Positions 1 through 9,198 of a DNA stretch of 64,000 nt are shown here, piece after piece. Position 1 is the first letter of the stretch. Each line of letters begins with the position of its first letter. This stretch comes from Chryseobacterium sp. JV274 (GTDB taxonomy: Bacteria; Bacteroidota; Bacteroidia; Flavobacteriales; Weeksellaceae). The notes below the pieces were generated by a model. That model was not told where the DNA came from. It did no database searches and worked only from the letters and a program-made list of their open reading frames with translations. The stretch is from assembly GCF_903969135.1 (NCBI RefSeq), contig NZ_LR824569.1:1798001-1862000 (forward strand), read 5' to 3'. A program made the translations under genes and the position numbers.

Positions 1-168
1 TTTCCCACTCTGAAGCAATGCCTGATTGATCATAGTATCACCTCCGAATCCTCCTTCTTTTGTTTCGTCTCCGTACCAGTCTATGACAGGAACATCATTT
101 ATATAGATGGTGCCTGAGCAGTACAGTCTCGGATATACAGAATATAATGTTTTTTTTAAATTATGCAT
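1..168 (-). CDS. Last visible gene of the T6SS island, partial (3' end outside window)
   Basis: Reading from an ATG at 168 gives 56 open codons up to the window edge, so the C-terminus is missing. The protein starts MHNLKKTLYS and has no signal peptide; I do not recognise a domain. It starts 8 bases after the stop of the large OmpA-domain gene and is in the same orientation, so it is almost certainly translated from the same transcript. Its place directly behind a candidate effector gene makes an immunity or accessory role possible, but that rests on position only. Confidence 0.7.
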   Translation of the reverse strand, partial: MHNLKKTLYSVYPRLYCSGTIYINDVPVIDWYGDETKEGGFGGDTMINQALLQSGK

Positions 169-176
169 ACGTCAAT

Positions 177-2837
177 TTAAGTTAAATATTTTTTTTCCAG
201 GTAGAAAGTTTCTTCTTTTATTGCTTTTTCTTCTACTTTAAAATTACTTTTCCACCAGCCGACTTCTCCTTCTATTTCTACTGAAAGAACTACTCCTGAG
301 AATTTCAGGATCGGCTGTATGAATAATCCTTTAGAATCGGAATCCAGTACAATATCTCCTCCAAAGTAAGAATCGGCTTTTGCAGCGGCTTTAAAAGTCA
401 TAATCGGTTTTGATTTGGTTCCTTTAACTGTTCCGATTTCGACACTTACACTGAGTTCAATGGTGGCTCCCATTTTCCCTCCAATAGTGGTTTTCCCCTG
501 CATATTGATCCCGTTGATGCTGTCAATTTTCAGGGCATCTACCATTATTTCCAATTCACCATAGAACGTTGCTGTAAAGGTTACCGAAGCTCCTAGTTTT
601 TCTAATCCTCCACGGAATTTATTAATAATTCTTGCGGCAGCTGGATTTCCTGTAGCTCCATAAGAGGCTGCAGCAATAGCAGCTCCCAGAATATCTATGA
701 CTACTTCAGCTCCGATCAAGGGTTTAAAGCCAAAGCCTACTTCACCAATTACGCTGAGTGTATTTCTTTCGTTTACTCTTTCCAGATACCATTTTCCTAC
801 GACTGTAAATTTTGGATATCTCATATTGAAACCTACCGGTATTGCTGTTTCTTTTGCCGCACTTTGAGCATAGTTGATTGCATTTTGGACAATATTTACA
901 GCAGTGGCAATCATTCTTGCTACCAGTTTAATTTTATCTGCAAATTCATTAGTAAAGCTTCTCTTTTCTCTCCCGGCATCCCATTCAGCAGATAGTCCTA
1001 CTCCTATTGAAATCGGAACTTTTCCGGTTTCATTCATTCTCATTCTGTTGTATCCTGCCTGCCTGGATTTTTCCTGGTGTTTTGCATAAACAGATCCAGG
1101 CGGCATATTGGCCGCTTTATAATTGGAAACATTCACCAAAAACTCAAGAGCGAGTTCCCATTTAATATCGGGATAAGCTTTGATCAGTACTGTAGTTCTT
1201 TTTTCGTTACTAAAATATCTACAGCTATGAACATGCAAATGAAACTGATTCGGATTGGTTGCTGAAGGCCAAATATATTCTATTGGATAAACATTGACTC
1301 TGGACAGGTTTGAATATACACCATAACTAAATGAAGGAGTAGTAAATGTTTTCACCGTATCTCCTTTATCTATTGCCTGCCCTACGTCTACAATCAGAGC
1401 TTGTTTTTTATGTTTTCCTTTACTGTCTCTGAAACATTCATTGGTTTGAAAACCTGTAATATCAATGATCAGATTTTTCTTTGTAGACACGCTGGGAGCT
1501 GTCACTTCATAGTTTACCGTTTGTGCATCATGGGCATTGAATACAAATGAGATATCTACTCTACGGTTGTTTTCGTAGTCTTTCTCATTTTTATATTTAA
1601 TATTATCTCTTCCCATTTTATCATCGGTAGGATCTACTTCTCCTTTTCCTACTGAGATTATTCTTCTGGGATCTAACCCTCCGTCTGCAAAGAATTTTTT
1701 GACAACGTCTGCTCTTCTTTGGGAAAGTCCTCTGTTATAATTTTCTTTTCCTATAACGCAGGCATAGCCACTGAGATTCATTGTGGAATCTTTATGCTCC
1801 AGAAGGAATTTGAGTACATTATTCAGAATTGCGACTCCGTCTTTGTCAATGACTGTGGAATCAAATTTATAAAAAATCGTTCTTTGAATATGCTCCTGTA
1901 ATGCAGCAGATTTTATCAGTTTGACACCATTCCCGTTGTCAAAGACTTTAACGGTTGTATTGCTGGCCTGACCGTCCTTTGTTTCATTTTCAGTAATCTT
2001 TATCACTTCAAATTTGCACGGCTCTAGTCTTACAGAGTTTACATCTGGTTTATAGACTTTGGTTGGTGTCTGATTCTGAGCTCCGTTGGTATTGGTAGTG
2101 GCTATTTTATTCTTTACATTCAGATAGATGGCATGAAGATCATCACCCAGCTTGTCTTTGATGTATTGTTTTGATGCAGTATCTTTTACTTTAACGTAGA
2201 ATTCTTCCACATTCTGAATGTTGTCTACATAGGCCATCCATGCAAAAGTATTCTCCATTTTCACATTTACCTCACCATCTATTACCTGTACATTGTTGTA
2301 GGTGTGTACCAGTTTATCTTTTTTTGCAGACTGCTGGTTCCATAGCTCAATACTGAGTGTATTTCCGTTCAGCCCTTCTGTCATCAGGTTCAGGTGAACA
2401 ATGTGTCCATAGGAAATATACTCTGCCTTTTTGTTGTTTTTAATACTCTTGCTGTTTTTCTGTGTAGACCATTTACTGCTTACAATTTTGGGATCACACC
2501 AGCCTTTTACATATATTCCTGTATCATTTTTTGGGTCTCTCACTCCTGACAGACTGGCTTCAATATAAAACTGATAGCTTCCACAGAACTGTTTTCCTAT
2601 TAAAAACTTATATCCGGTAGCAGAGGTTATCTGATTGATGATAATTTTTTTACTGTTGTTCTGCCTCATCCAGGTGAGAGGTTTCTTTTTGTCTGCATCT
2701 GTAGTGCCTGGTAACCATTCGCCCACTCCAAACTGCACCCACTGATCCGGCTTTATCGTAACCCTTTGTCCTAATACAGACATTTTAGGGTAATAAAGCC
2801 CACTTACAACTTTTATTTTCTTTACGCCTTTTGCCAT
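177..2837 (-). CDS. Large OmpA-domain protein of the T6SS island, candidate effector
   Basis: An 886-residue protein without signal peptide. Residues about 1-240 form a beta-rich region typical of Bacteroidetes T6SS cargo neighbourhoods. Residues about 321-434 are an OmpA C-terminal-like, peptidoglycan-binding domain, with LSQRRADVV near 371-380 and NRRVDI near 424-429. Normally this domain ends an outer-membrane protein, whereas here it sits in the middle. The remaining ~450 residues are glycine- and alanine-rich and include a hydrophobic stretch around residues 700-740 (IDILGAAIAAASYGA). The gene lies 11 bases after a DUF4280 PAAR-like gene. A secreted cargo protein that grips peptidoglycan and acts on envelopes is my inference; no catalytic motif was recognised. 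A structural or adaptor role is the alternative. Confidence 0.8.
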   Translation of the reverse strand: MAKGVKKIKVVSGLYYPKMSVLGQRVTIKPDQWVQFGVGEWLPGTTDADKKKPLTWMRQNNSKKIIINQITSATGYKFLIGKQFCGSYQFYIEASLSGVRDPKNDTGIYVKGWCDPKIVSSKWSTQKNSKSIKNNKKAEYISYGHIVHLNLMTEGLNGNTLSIELWNQQSAKKDKLVHTYNNVQVIDGEVNVKMENTFAWMAYVDNIQNVEEFYVKVKDTASKQYIKDKLGDDLHAIYLNVKNKIATTNTNGAQNQTPTKVYKPDVNSVRLEPCKFEVIKITENETKDGQASNTTVKVFDNGNGVKLIKSAALQEHIQRTIFYKFDSTVIDKDGVAILNNVLKFLLEHKDSTMNLSGYACVIGKENYNRGLSQRRADVVKKFFADGGLDPRRIISVGKGEVDPTDDKMGRDNIKYKNEKDYENNRRVDISFVFNAHDAQTVNYEVTAPSVSTKKNLIIDITGFQTNECFRDSKGKHKKQALIVDVGQAIDKGDTVKTFTTPSFSYGVYSNLSRVNVYPIEYIWPSATNPNQFHLHVHSCRYFSNEKRTTVLIKAYPDIKWELALEFLVNVSNYKAANMPPGSVYAKHQEKSRQAGYNRMRMNETGKVPISIGVGLSAEWDAGREKRSFTNEFADKIKLVARMIATAVNIVQNAINYAQSAAKETAIPVGFNMRYPKFTVVGKWYLERVNERNTLSVIGEVGFGFKPLIGAEVVIDILGAAIAAASYGATGNPAAARIINKFRGGLEKLGASVTFTATFYGELEIMVDALKIDSINGINMQGKTTIGGKMGATIELSVSVEIGTVKGTKSKPIMTFKAAAKADSYFGGDIVLDSDSKGLFIQPILKFSGVVLSVEIEGEVGWWKSNFKVEEKAIKEETFYLEKKYLT

Positions 2838-2848
2838 TTTTGTATCAT

Positions 2849-3337
2849 TTAGATTGCACCATCCTGACCTCCTCCCGAAGGCTGTTCGTTATACATTTCT
2901 TCGGAATCCACCAACGGATTGATTTGCTGCTGGACGTCTTTATCTGCATTTTTAAAGTTCTGCTGGCTGGCTTCTGCTCTCTGCCCGTGGTCTATAATCT
3001 CAATGCATGGAGTTCCGGCAATAGCACATACGGCTTTGCTGTCTTCTACAATTATATATCCGCCATTGCTGAGCTGTACTTTATCATAAAACTTCTGCCA
3101 TTCTGTAACCATGATCTTGCAAGGTGGCGGCGGAACTCCCATTTTGGTACAGTTTCCGAATGTGTTTTTTTCAAATGTAGCTGCTCCTATTTCTTTCGTG
3201 GTGACGATGAGTTTTTTGGAAGCGCTTTTATCATTGGCATATTCTTTTTGGTGTGTAAGTACTTTCAGCTTGTCCGGAGCCTGCCCGAACTGGCATTTGC
3301 ACATGGCGCCCTGTACTACAATATGTTTTTCTGCCAT
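2849..3337 (-). CDS. DUF4280 PAAR-like T6SS spike-tip protein
   Basis: A 162-residue cytoplasmic protein matching the DUF4280 pattern: a short N-terminal MCKCQFG with paired cysteines, a proline-rich VPPPPCKI segment near residue 70, and further cysteines (AVCAIAGTPC) near residue 105. In Bacteroidetes T6SS clusters such proteins take the place of PAAR proteins: they cap the VgrG trimer, sharpen it and attach effectors. The last ~40 residues are polar and low in complexity. The spacing to the LysM gene upstream (29 bases) and the OmpA-domain gene downstream (11 bases) supports one transcript in which this tip carries the OmpA-domain protein. Confidence 0.85.
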   Translation of the reverse strand: MAEKHIVVQGAMCKCQFGQAPDKLKVLTHQKEYANDKSASKKLIVTTKEIGAATFEKNTFGNCTKMGVPPPPCKIMVTEWQKFYDKVQLSNGGYIIVEDSKAVCAIAGTPCIEIIDHGQRAEASQQNFKNADKDVQQQINPLVDSEEMYNEQPSGGGQDGAI

Positions 3338-3366
3338 ATTAATTTTATCTTTAGTGAAATGGTAAT

Positions 3367-4410
3367 TTAGTTTTTATCAATTCCTGAAACTGATACTGAA
3401 ATCTTTTTTTCTTCCTGCAGCATGATACTGCATTCCAGGTAAAGAGATTCCGGAAGTGAAGTTTCTCCTTTCATATAGCTTATGAGTCTGAAAGTTCCTT
3501 GTTCATTCATCACAGGTTCGTCTTCTATAATCAATGAAAAAGGTGATCTTCTTATAAAATCATCAATGTCTCTTTCTTCATATAATTTCCCTGATCCTTC
3601 TACAGTAATCAGACCTGTTTCTCCTTTTATCGGATCTGTTTGCAGCTTAATTTTGTATTTGGGTTCAATAGCGTTGTCCACTACCGGAAAAGTTGATGTC
3701 ATTTCTGTCGTATAATCCGTTCCGAAACGTTGGTAAATCCCAAAGAACAAAGCCCGGATGAAATAATCATTTTTAAGGTAAAGATCTATTGCTTCAGGCT
3801 GGCTGATTACTTTTTCAATCTTTCCGCAGTATTCGTCTACGGTTTCGCCCTCAAATTCTTTATATAATTCTTCTTTTACAGCCGGCCATCTTTTGATAAA
3901 TACCTCAGCATTTTCTACTGCTTCAAATTTCCCCTGTTCATCTGTACTGATCTGTAAAGGATATAAAATCTCAGAGGTTCTGTACGCCAGCAGATCTGCA
4001 ATTTCATTGACTTCTTCTTCATTGAGATAAAGATTAGATGTTCTGTCTATCTCAAAAAAGTGGTGTCCTTTTTCTGTTTTCAGCCAGCGAACTGAGGTTT
4101 CATATTTTAATTCGCTTTTATCATCTCCTTTTTCAATGGTAATGACAACACTGTATTTCCGTACTGAAATTTCCGGCTGAAAAACGAGATTATTTCCTCT
4201 TCCGAATTTCACCAAATTGTTTTTATCTGCAACTGCCGTTCTCGGAATAAAAAGTTCTTTCTGCCCGTTAAGGTTGATCAGGATCATATCCTTAACATCG
4301 CAATGATTATTGTGGAAGAGTTTTAATGTATCTTTATCCAGTCCGTACAGCGAGGCTATACTTTTTAAAGTTTCATCTTTCTGAACGGTATGTATATTAT
4401 ATTTCTGCAT
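3367..4410 (-). CDS. LysM-domain protein of the T6SS island
   Basis: A 347-residue protein whose first ~55 residues are a LysM fold (YNIHTVQKDETLKSIASLYG, then IPRT). The rest, about residues 60-347, is beta-rich and not recognised. There is no signal peptide, so the protein starts in the cytoplasm; LysM domains in T6SS islands commonly occur in adaptors or loaded cargo. It sits between the DUF2235 lipase (45 bases upstream) and the DUF4280 tip (29 bases downstream). I infer an adaptor linking effector and spike, or an effector needing peptidoglycan binding. No hydrolase motif was found. Confidence 0.75.
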   Translation of the reverse strand: MQKYNIHTVQKDETLKSIASLYGLDKDTLKLFHNNHCDVKDMILINLNGQKELFIPRTAVADKNNLVKFGRGNNLVFQPEISVRKYSVVITIEKGDDKSELKYETSVRWLKTEKGHHFFEIDRTSNLYLNEEEVNEIADLLAYRTSEILYPLQISTDEQGKFEAVENAEVFIKRWPAVKEELYKEFEGETVDEYCGKIEKVISQPEAIDLYLKNDYFIRALFFGIYQRFGTDYTTEMTSTFPVVDNAIEPKYKIKLQTDPIKGETGLITVEGSGKLYEERDIDDFIRRSPFSLIIEDEPVMNEQGTFRLISYMKGETSLPESLYLECSIMLQEEKKISVSVSGIDKN

Positions 4411-4455
4411 AAAAATGTTCCTGCTTCAATTTCTTTCTTTATATTTTTTATTTTA

Positions 4456-5871
4456 TTAAAAATGAATAACCCTTGTTCTGTTAGGTCTTGGATCCATACC
4501 AATACCTTCTCTTCTTGCTGACCAGTGAAGATATTCATGGCGAAGTTTTCTTAAATCATCCTGTTCCTTTACTTCTTTCTGATAAGCTGTCTGACGGTTT
4601 TCCGGGATTTCGTTTCCTCCATAGGCATCCCGCAGGGCTTTATAATGTTTGAAAGAGTAAGGCTTGCCATCTCCCATCACGTAAGTTCTGAGACGGTCTT
4701 TTATTCCTATTAAAAACTGATCATCCAAAATAGAATATTTATCGTCTGTCAGTTTCTTTATGGTTATAGGAAGATTTTTATCAATGCCATATTCCGCCAT
4801 AAAATGCAAAGGAATGTAGCTGTATGTCTTCAGCAGCTTGCGTGTTCCTCTTAGTGATAAATAGAATCCGGGGGTAATGGTGAGCTCATCTTTATGATAC
4901 CATCCTTCTGTTTCAAGCTCTGTTTTTAATGCTTTTAATTTGGTACTGGTAGTCCATGAAGTTTCAACTTCTTCCCACGTTTCCTGTCCGTTTTCGTAAG
5001 CTCCACCTACATCACAGTGTACCCCGGGGAATGTTTTTTCAGTTCCGATATGTACTCTCGTAAGGTCAAAATTTTCCCTGTGTTCATCTTCTGCAGTAAA
5101 GTGAACTACAGTCTGTGCTTTTCCGATATCATTCAGGCTCAGTTCTTCAACGTCATTGCTGAAATTAGGTACTGGTGACAGGTATTTTGAATAGGAAGAA
5201 ACGGTATCGTAAATTCCCAGGAATCTTACTTTTAAAACATCTACTTTTAATCCTGCTTCTTCAAGTTTAAGGCCTAAATGTCCCCATTTTGGAAGTTCTT
5301 CTGAAGCTACCCCTTTTCCATCGTCGTCTGAATAAGTAGTAACGGAAACGGCTTCGTTGGCAACTGTACGTGAGGTGGCTTTATATTTTGCTTTTCCAAT
5401 TTCGTATACAAAATTACGGGCAGCAGCAGCTCCACGGCTGAATCCGAAAACATCAAAAGTAAGCACAGCAATTTTATCAGCTTTCTTTTCTGCTTTAATG
5501 GTTTTTACCTTTTTTACAATTTCTTCGCAGCCTTTTCTTACCTTCGATCTGATCCCGGTTTCTCCTGTTCCAAAAGCATATCCCAACGTAGCATCTCCTT
5601 CTTTATCCTGAGTACCGATGCCTTCTATATAGATTCCAAAGTTTTTATCATAGTTATCCCACATACGGGCTACATTACTCCAATCATTGTTGTAACTGGT
5701 ATTGTCTGTAGATTTACCACCATGTTTTTTATGGGCATCAGTCTCTCTCTTTCTTTCGTCTGTATTGGTTTTATTATTCAGGGTTCCGTCAAAAAAAATC
5801 CCAATGGTAATATCCAGTACTTCCTCTTTGGATACAGATGGTGTATAACTTCCAAATTGATTGTTGTGCAT
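4456..5871 (-). CDS. DUF2235 alpha/beta-hydrolase, Tle1-like T6SS lipase effector
   Basis: A 471-residue protein of the DUF2235 family, which includes the T6SS phospholipase effectors Tle1. Visible marks are the N-terminal FFDGTLNN (residues 26-33), which lies by the oxyanion-hole strand, and the nucleophile elbow GFSRG with Ser145. A later GVHCDVGGAYENG segment, around residue 285, supplies the acidic residue expected of the family. No signal peptide is present, as expected for T6SS cargo. Its upstream neighbour, 31 bases away, is a DUF2931-like lipoprotein that could protect the producer. Family and catalytic serine are seen; phospholipid substrate and secretion are inferred from family and context. 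Confidence 0.88.
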   Translation of the reverse strand: MHNNQFGSYTPSVSKEEVLDITIGIFFDGTLNNKTNTDERKRETDAHKKHGGKSTDNTSYNNDWSNVARMWDNYDKNFGIYIEGIGTQDKEGDATLGYAFGTGETGIRSKVRKGCEEIVKKVKTIKAEKKADKIAVLTFDVFGFSRGAAAARNFVYEIGKAKYKATSRTVANEAVSVTTYSDDDGKGVASEELPKWGHLGLKLEEAGLKVDVLKVRFLGIYDTVSSYSKYLSPVPNFSNDVEELSLNDIGKAQTVVHFTAEDEHRENFDLTRVHIGTEKTFPGVHCDVGGAYENGQETWEEVETSWTTSTKLKALKTELETEGWYHKDELTITPGFYLSLRGTRKLLKTYSYIPLHFMAEYGIDKNLPITIKKLTDDKYSILDDQFLIGIKDRLRTYVMGDGKPYSFKHYKALRDAYGGNEIPENRQTAYQKEVKEQDDLRKLRHEYLHWSARREGIGMDPRPNRTRVIHF

Positions 5872-5902
5872 AGTTCTTGTTTTTAAATTGACTGAGTGAA
5901 CG

Positions 5903-6958
5903 CTATGATTCTATCTTTCGGGATACCCTTATTTTTGCTTTAGTAACAGCTAGTTTTTCTTTTTCAGATTCCAGAAACACTAAAATTTTAGTATTGTCTT
6001 CGTTTACTTTAATGGTAAGATCAATATTTTTATCCTTCCCTAATTTTTGAAACAAATCAAATATTTCTTTATCATCAAAAGCGTCTATCCATACTGCATA
6101 CCTGTTGTTGTTTTTATCTTTCCAGTAAAAACCACAGAATCTTGGTACCGCTCTGCTTTTATAGGTATTATCTTTCAAACTCTGATCAAAAAGATTTTCC
6201 TGTTCTCCGTTATAATTGGTAAAACCAAAATCTATCCATACTGCTCCTTCAGGAAGAACTACTGAAGGTTTCCAGTTGTATTTTTCTCTGTAGGTTGTAT
6301 AGATGTCCGCTGCAGGATATCCTTCTTTTTCAATTTTCTCACGAATTTCTGGCTTGAATGTCTTGTAAGAAGGATCTTTCAGCATTCTGTCTGCAAAACC
6401 TTCTTTCAGCATATACTGAGCATTATCATATGCTTTTTCTTTGGTAATAACAGTATCGTGAGCCTGGAAAGCACCTATTTCTCTCTGGTTACCAGCACCC
6501 TTCATCCAAATCACCACTCTGCCCTGTGGAGCTAATCCTACGACAAATGAGTTGTATGTAGATTTTTTTTTCGTATCCTGATCTACAAATCCTTCATCAA
6601 AAAGGCTTTTTATCTTTTCTTTGTCCAGGTTCCATTTTCCGGTATAGAATTTTTTTTCTACCAACGAGTACCATGTGAACTCCAGCTCATGGGGAGCATT
6701 CATTCTTTCGGTGGTTACGTTCATCGTTCCTCCTTCTTTTCCCCATCCTGTATTCTGTGTTCCCCAGATCGCATCAAAACTGTAGGTGAAATCATCAGCC
6801 ACAATAGCTCCTTCATACACTTCCATTGGATATTCCTGTGGGGCAGAAACGGTTCCCAGCCAACTGTATTTTTCTTCCATTTTTTTATTCTGACAATTCG
6901 TTAATGAGAAACAGCATACTATAAAAAGAATCAGTATGTTATATTTACTTATGACCAT
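5903..6958 (-). CDS. DUF2931-like lipoprotein, candidate immunity protein for the lipase
   Basis: A 351-residue protein with a lipoprotein signal: hydrophobic ILILFIVCCFS, then lipobox LTNC with the lipidated Cys at residue 22. The mature part (KYSWLGTVSAPQEYP, WIDFGFTNYNG near residue 240, RFCGFYWK) resembles DUF2931 proteins, which are often found beside DUF2235 effectors. A membrane-anchored periplasmic protein next to a lipase gene fits immunity, because the substrate lies in the envelope. Its ATG at 6958 overlaps the 3' end of the 56-residue gene by 14 bases, implying translational coupling. The immunity role is inference. Confidence 0.75.
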   Translation of the reverse strand: MVISKYNILILFIVCCFSLTNCQNKKMEEKYSWLGTVSAPQEYPMEVYEGAIVADDFTYSFDAIWGTQNTGWGKEGGTMNVTTERMNAPHELEFTWYSLVEKKFYTGKWNLDKEKIKSLFDEGFVDQDTKKKSTYNSFVVGLAPQGRVVIWMKGAGNQREIGAFQAHDTVITKEKAYDNAQYMLKEGFADRMLKDPSYKTFKPEIREKIEKEGYPAADIYTTYREKYNWKPSVVLPEGAVWIDFGFTNYNGEQENLFDQSLKDNTYKSRAVPRFCGFYWKDKNNNRYAVWIDAFDDKEIFDLFQKLGKDKNIDLTIKVNEDNTKILVFLESEKEKLAVTKAKIRVSRKIES

Positions 6959-7115
6959 GGGACATAATCTTCTTGTTACTCGCTAAAACCAGATTATCTC
7001 TGTGTGCTTCCACATTGATTTTCTTTGCTATTTTTTCAACCTTTTTTCCTACACTCAGGTGATAGGAATCTTTTACTGTTATGCGCAGATTGGTTGCTGT
7101 TTTTATGATGGCCAT
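6945..7115 (-). CDS. Small 56-residue gene between vgrG and the lipoprotein
   Basis: After the vgrG stop there is one base and then an ATG at 7115 that opens a 56-codon frame ending TAA at 6945-6947. The product starts MAIIKTATNLRI and is basic, with many Lys and His and a C-terminal HGHK, and without a transmembrane segment. The frame fits tightly between two genes: 1 base after vgrG and a 14-base overlap with the lipoprotein gene. This argues for a real coupled gene rather than chance. I do not recognise a family; a small adaptor or chaperone for effector loading is possible. Confidence 0.65.
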   Translation of the reverse strand: MAIIKTATNLRITVKDSYHLSVGKKVEKIAKKINVEAHRDNLVLASNKKIMSHGHK

Positions 7116-7116
7116 A

Positions 7117-9048
7117 TCAGAAAAGTTTTGATTTTTCAGCGCTGTTGAATTCTACTATCTTTCCACTCTGCATGGTCATATTTTCCAGTTCGCTGAACAT
7201 AGAAATTTCACCTGCTATTTCATTGGATGTTTCAGATTGTCTCTTGAATTCTTTTTCAATCATTTCTGTTCGGGTATCGGAAGCTTCCGTAATGTCTCCT
7301 GAAGCCGTAAGTTTCATATCTTTTCCTGCTATAGAAACAATATTGTCATTTGCAGTACTGGTAATACTTGCTCCAGCTCCTATTGAAATTTCTTTTCCTG
7401 CTGTGATATTGATATTGTCACCAGCATTTAAAGTAAAGTTTTTAGGTGCTTTCATACTGATATTGCCCTGTCCGTCCATGAAATAAGTATTGCCACTCGG
7501 ATCCAGAATGGTTACACTACCTTCTTCATCATTCATTAAAATTCTGATTCCACTTCTGGTTTGGATAGATTTCAGATGATTGTTTACACCACCTCCTAAA
7601 GCGATTCCTCCATGGAACATTCCTCCCATTACGAAGGGTCTGTCCGGATGGCTGTGAACAAAATTAACCATCACCTGATCTCCCACTTCCGGAATAGCTA
7701 CATATCCGCGGTTTTGGGTAATCTGGTCTGTTCCCCCTGCATCAGGGCTCATCATACGGATAAAGTGAGTGGTATCATTGGTCTGCCAGTCAAATCTCAC
7801 CTGTATTCTTCCCTGTCCTTCGGGATCTGTATTAGAAATTACCGTTGCAGTCTGTGGTTCAGCTTTTGGAAGGGTATATTCCGGTTTTGGAAGAAAGCCA
7901 GTGTCTGCTGCTATCCCTATGAAGCTTCCATTGTAATGACCTATTGTGTCAATTTCATGTTCTGCTTCTGTAATCATGATTCTGGTGAAATAAGAAGTTT
8001 CATTAGAATCCTGTTTACGCATCTGCACATCTGCTACACATCCTGGATGCAGGAAAGGAACTGTTGTATTTCCTGAAACGGAAAAAACGTTGACAGCTTC
8101 GCTTCCTGATGCACTTTTCTGAGAGTATTCAACGTCAAGATGTGTGGTAGCTTTGATGGGAGCCATCTGTAAAGCCGGGGTTTTATAAATAGATTCGTTA
8201 TGACTGTATGCTGTTTTTGCCAGATCACTCACATGTTTGATCGGGGTTGAACCGGAAGTCAGTCTTTCATTTTTATTACTGTTGTAACCGTAAAATTGTG
8301 GTTTGGTATGTACTGCTTTCAATTCCACTTTTATATCATTGGCACTGCTTCCGTAGGTAAGGGTTATGGGCTTGTTCTGAGCAGGAAGTTTTCCGAAGTG
8401 TAAGACTTCACCGTCATAGTAGAACTGTTCACCATAAGCTTCAGCCATTCTTGCCAGATAGTTGTAATGGGTTTCATCATACTGGCTGCTGTAGATGATT
8501 TGGGAAAAGTTATTCGCATCTACCCTGATATCAAAACGGCTTTTGTCAATTCCCTGTTTAATCACTTCTTCTGCAATGATTCCTACATTTACAGACTGCG
8601 TACCTCCAAAACTCTGGATATGTGGTGCTCCGTCAAGGAGAATGGTAGGACTGTATCCGGTAAGCACAATGTTTCCTAGGCTCATTTGTTCCTGGCTGAA
8701 TCCTACTCCGGTAATCACTCCTACAAAGGTTCTTTCAGGACTGTTGTCTATATCTTTATAGGAAATAACAGCTGTAAGTCTTTTTCCAAGGAACTTATTG
8801 GCTTCTTCCAATGAATGGGTCTGTCTGTCTCCCAGGGTATCATGTGCCAGTGTCAGTGTAAATTCGTGGTGTCTTCTGGTGCTTTGTTTAAGCTTAAAAT
8901 GCTTATAATACTTGATAATCTTCCCTTCTATGACAAGAGAAAGTTTTACCAAACGGTTGATACCTGTATGATGGTTTTCGGAAATACCATCTGCATTCTG
9001 CGTAGGACGAAAAGACGTCGCTTGTGATTTTCCAGGTGTATTTGACAT
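7117..9048 (-). CDS. vgrG: VgrG spike protein of a Bacteroidetes type VI secretion system
   Basis: A 643-residue VgrG (TssI). The N-terminal two thirds are the gp27-like base, with the phage late-control-type segment around the Tyr-rich residues near 190-215. The gp5-like OB fold begins about residue 395 (VISNTDPEGQGRIQVRF). The C-terminal needle repeats short beta units from about residue 530 (NTYFMDGQGNISMKAP, then ITAGKEISIGAGASI). It ends in a short polar tail without an extra effector domain, so cargo must be carried non-covalently. It follows the Hcp gene across a terminator, suggesting that Hcp is made in excess over the spike and cargo genes. Confidence 0.93.
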   Translation of the reverse strand: MSNTPGKSQATSFRPTQNADGISENHHTGINRLVKLSLVIEGKIIKYYKHFKLKQSTRRHHEFTLTLAHDTLGDRQTHSLEEANKFLGKRLTAVISYKDIDNSPERTFVGVITGVGFSQEQMSLGNIVLTGYSPTILLDGAPHIQSFGGTQSVNVGIIAEEVIKQGIDKSRFDIRVDANNFSQIIYSSQYDETHYNYLARMAEAYGEQFYYDGEVLHFGKLPAQNKPITLTYGSSANDIKVELKAVHTKPQFYGYNSNKNERLTSGSTPIKHVSDLAKTAYSHNESIYKTPALQMAPIKATTHLDVEYSQKSASGSEAVNVFSVSGNTTVPFLHPGCVADVQMRKQDSNETSYFTRIMITEAEHEIDTIGHYNGSFIGIAADTGFLPKPEYTLPKAEPQTATVISNTDPEGQGRIQVRFDWQTNDTTHFIRMMSPDAGGTDQITQNRGYVAIPEVGDQVMVNFVHSHPDRPFVMGGMFHGGIALGGGVNNHLKSIQTRSGIRILMNDEEGSVTILDPSGNTYFMDGQGNISMKAPKNFTLNAGDNINITAGKEISIGAGASITSTANDNIVSIAGKDMKLTASGDITEASDTRTEMIEKEFKRQSETSNEIAGEISMFSELENMTMQSGKIVEFNSAEKSKLF

Positions 9049-9143
9049 ATTTTTTAGTGATTTGATTAATTTTCTAACCGTTTATTCAACAGGACGGGAA
9101 TTTAAAAATAAAAACAAAAGCTCCCACTGAATATAGTCTAAGG

Positions 9144-9178
9144 TAAAAAAAGACCGTCTTATTTAAGGACAGTCTTTT
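9144..9178 (-). terminator. Hairpin between tssD and vgrG
   Basis: On the minus strand AAAGACTGTC pairs with GACGGTCTTT (one G-T wobble) around a short loop and is followed by a run of T. It lies directly after the Hcp gene and before vgrG, so it probably attenuates transcription into the rest of the island and favours Hcp production. Confidence 0.75.
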
Positions 9179-9198
9179 ATCTTTTACTCATGAAAGAC

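Noticed and set aside
2831..3370. 179-codon plus-strand frame opposite the DUF4280 gene
   Set aside because: It is the antisense shadow of a recognisable conserved protein, with no start signal, domain or neighbour support.
7612..8076. 154-codon plus-strand frame
   Set aside because: Antisense to the OB-fold region of vgrG.
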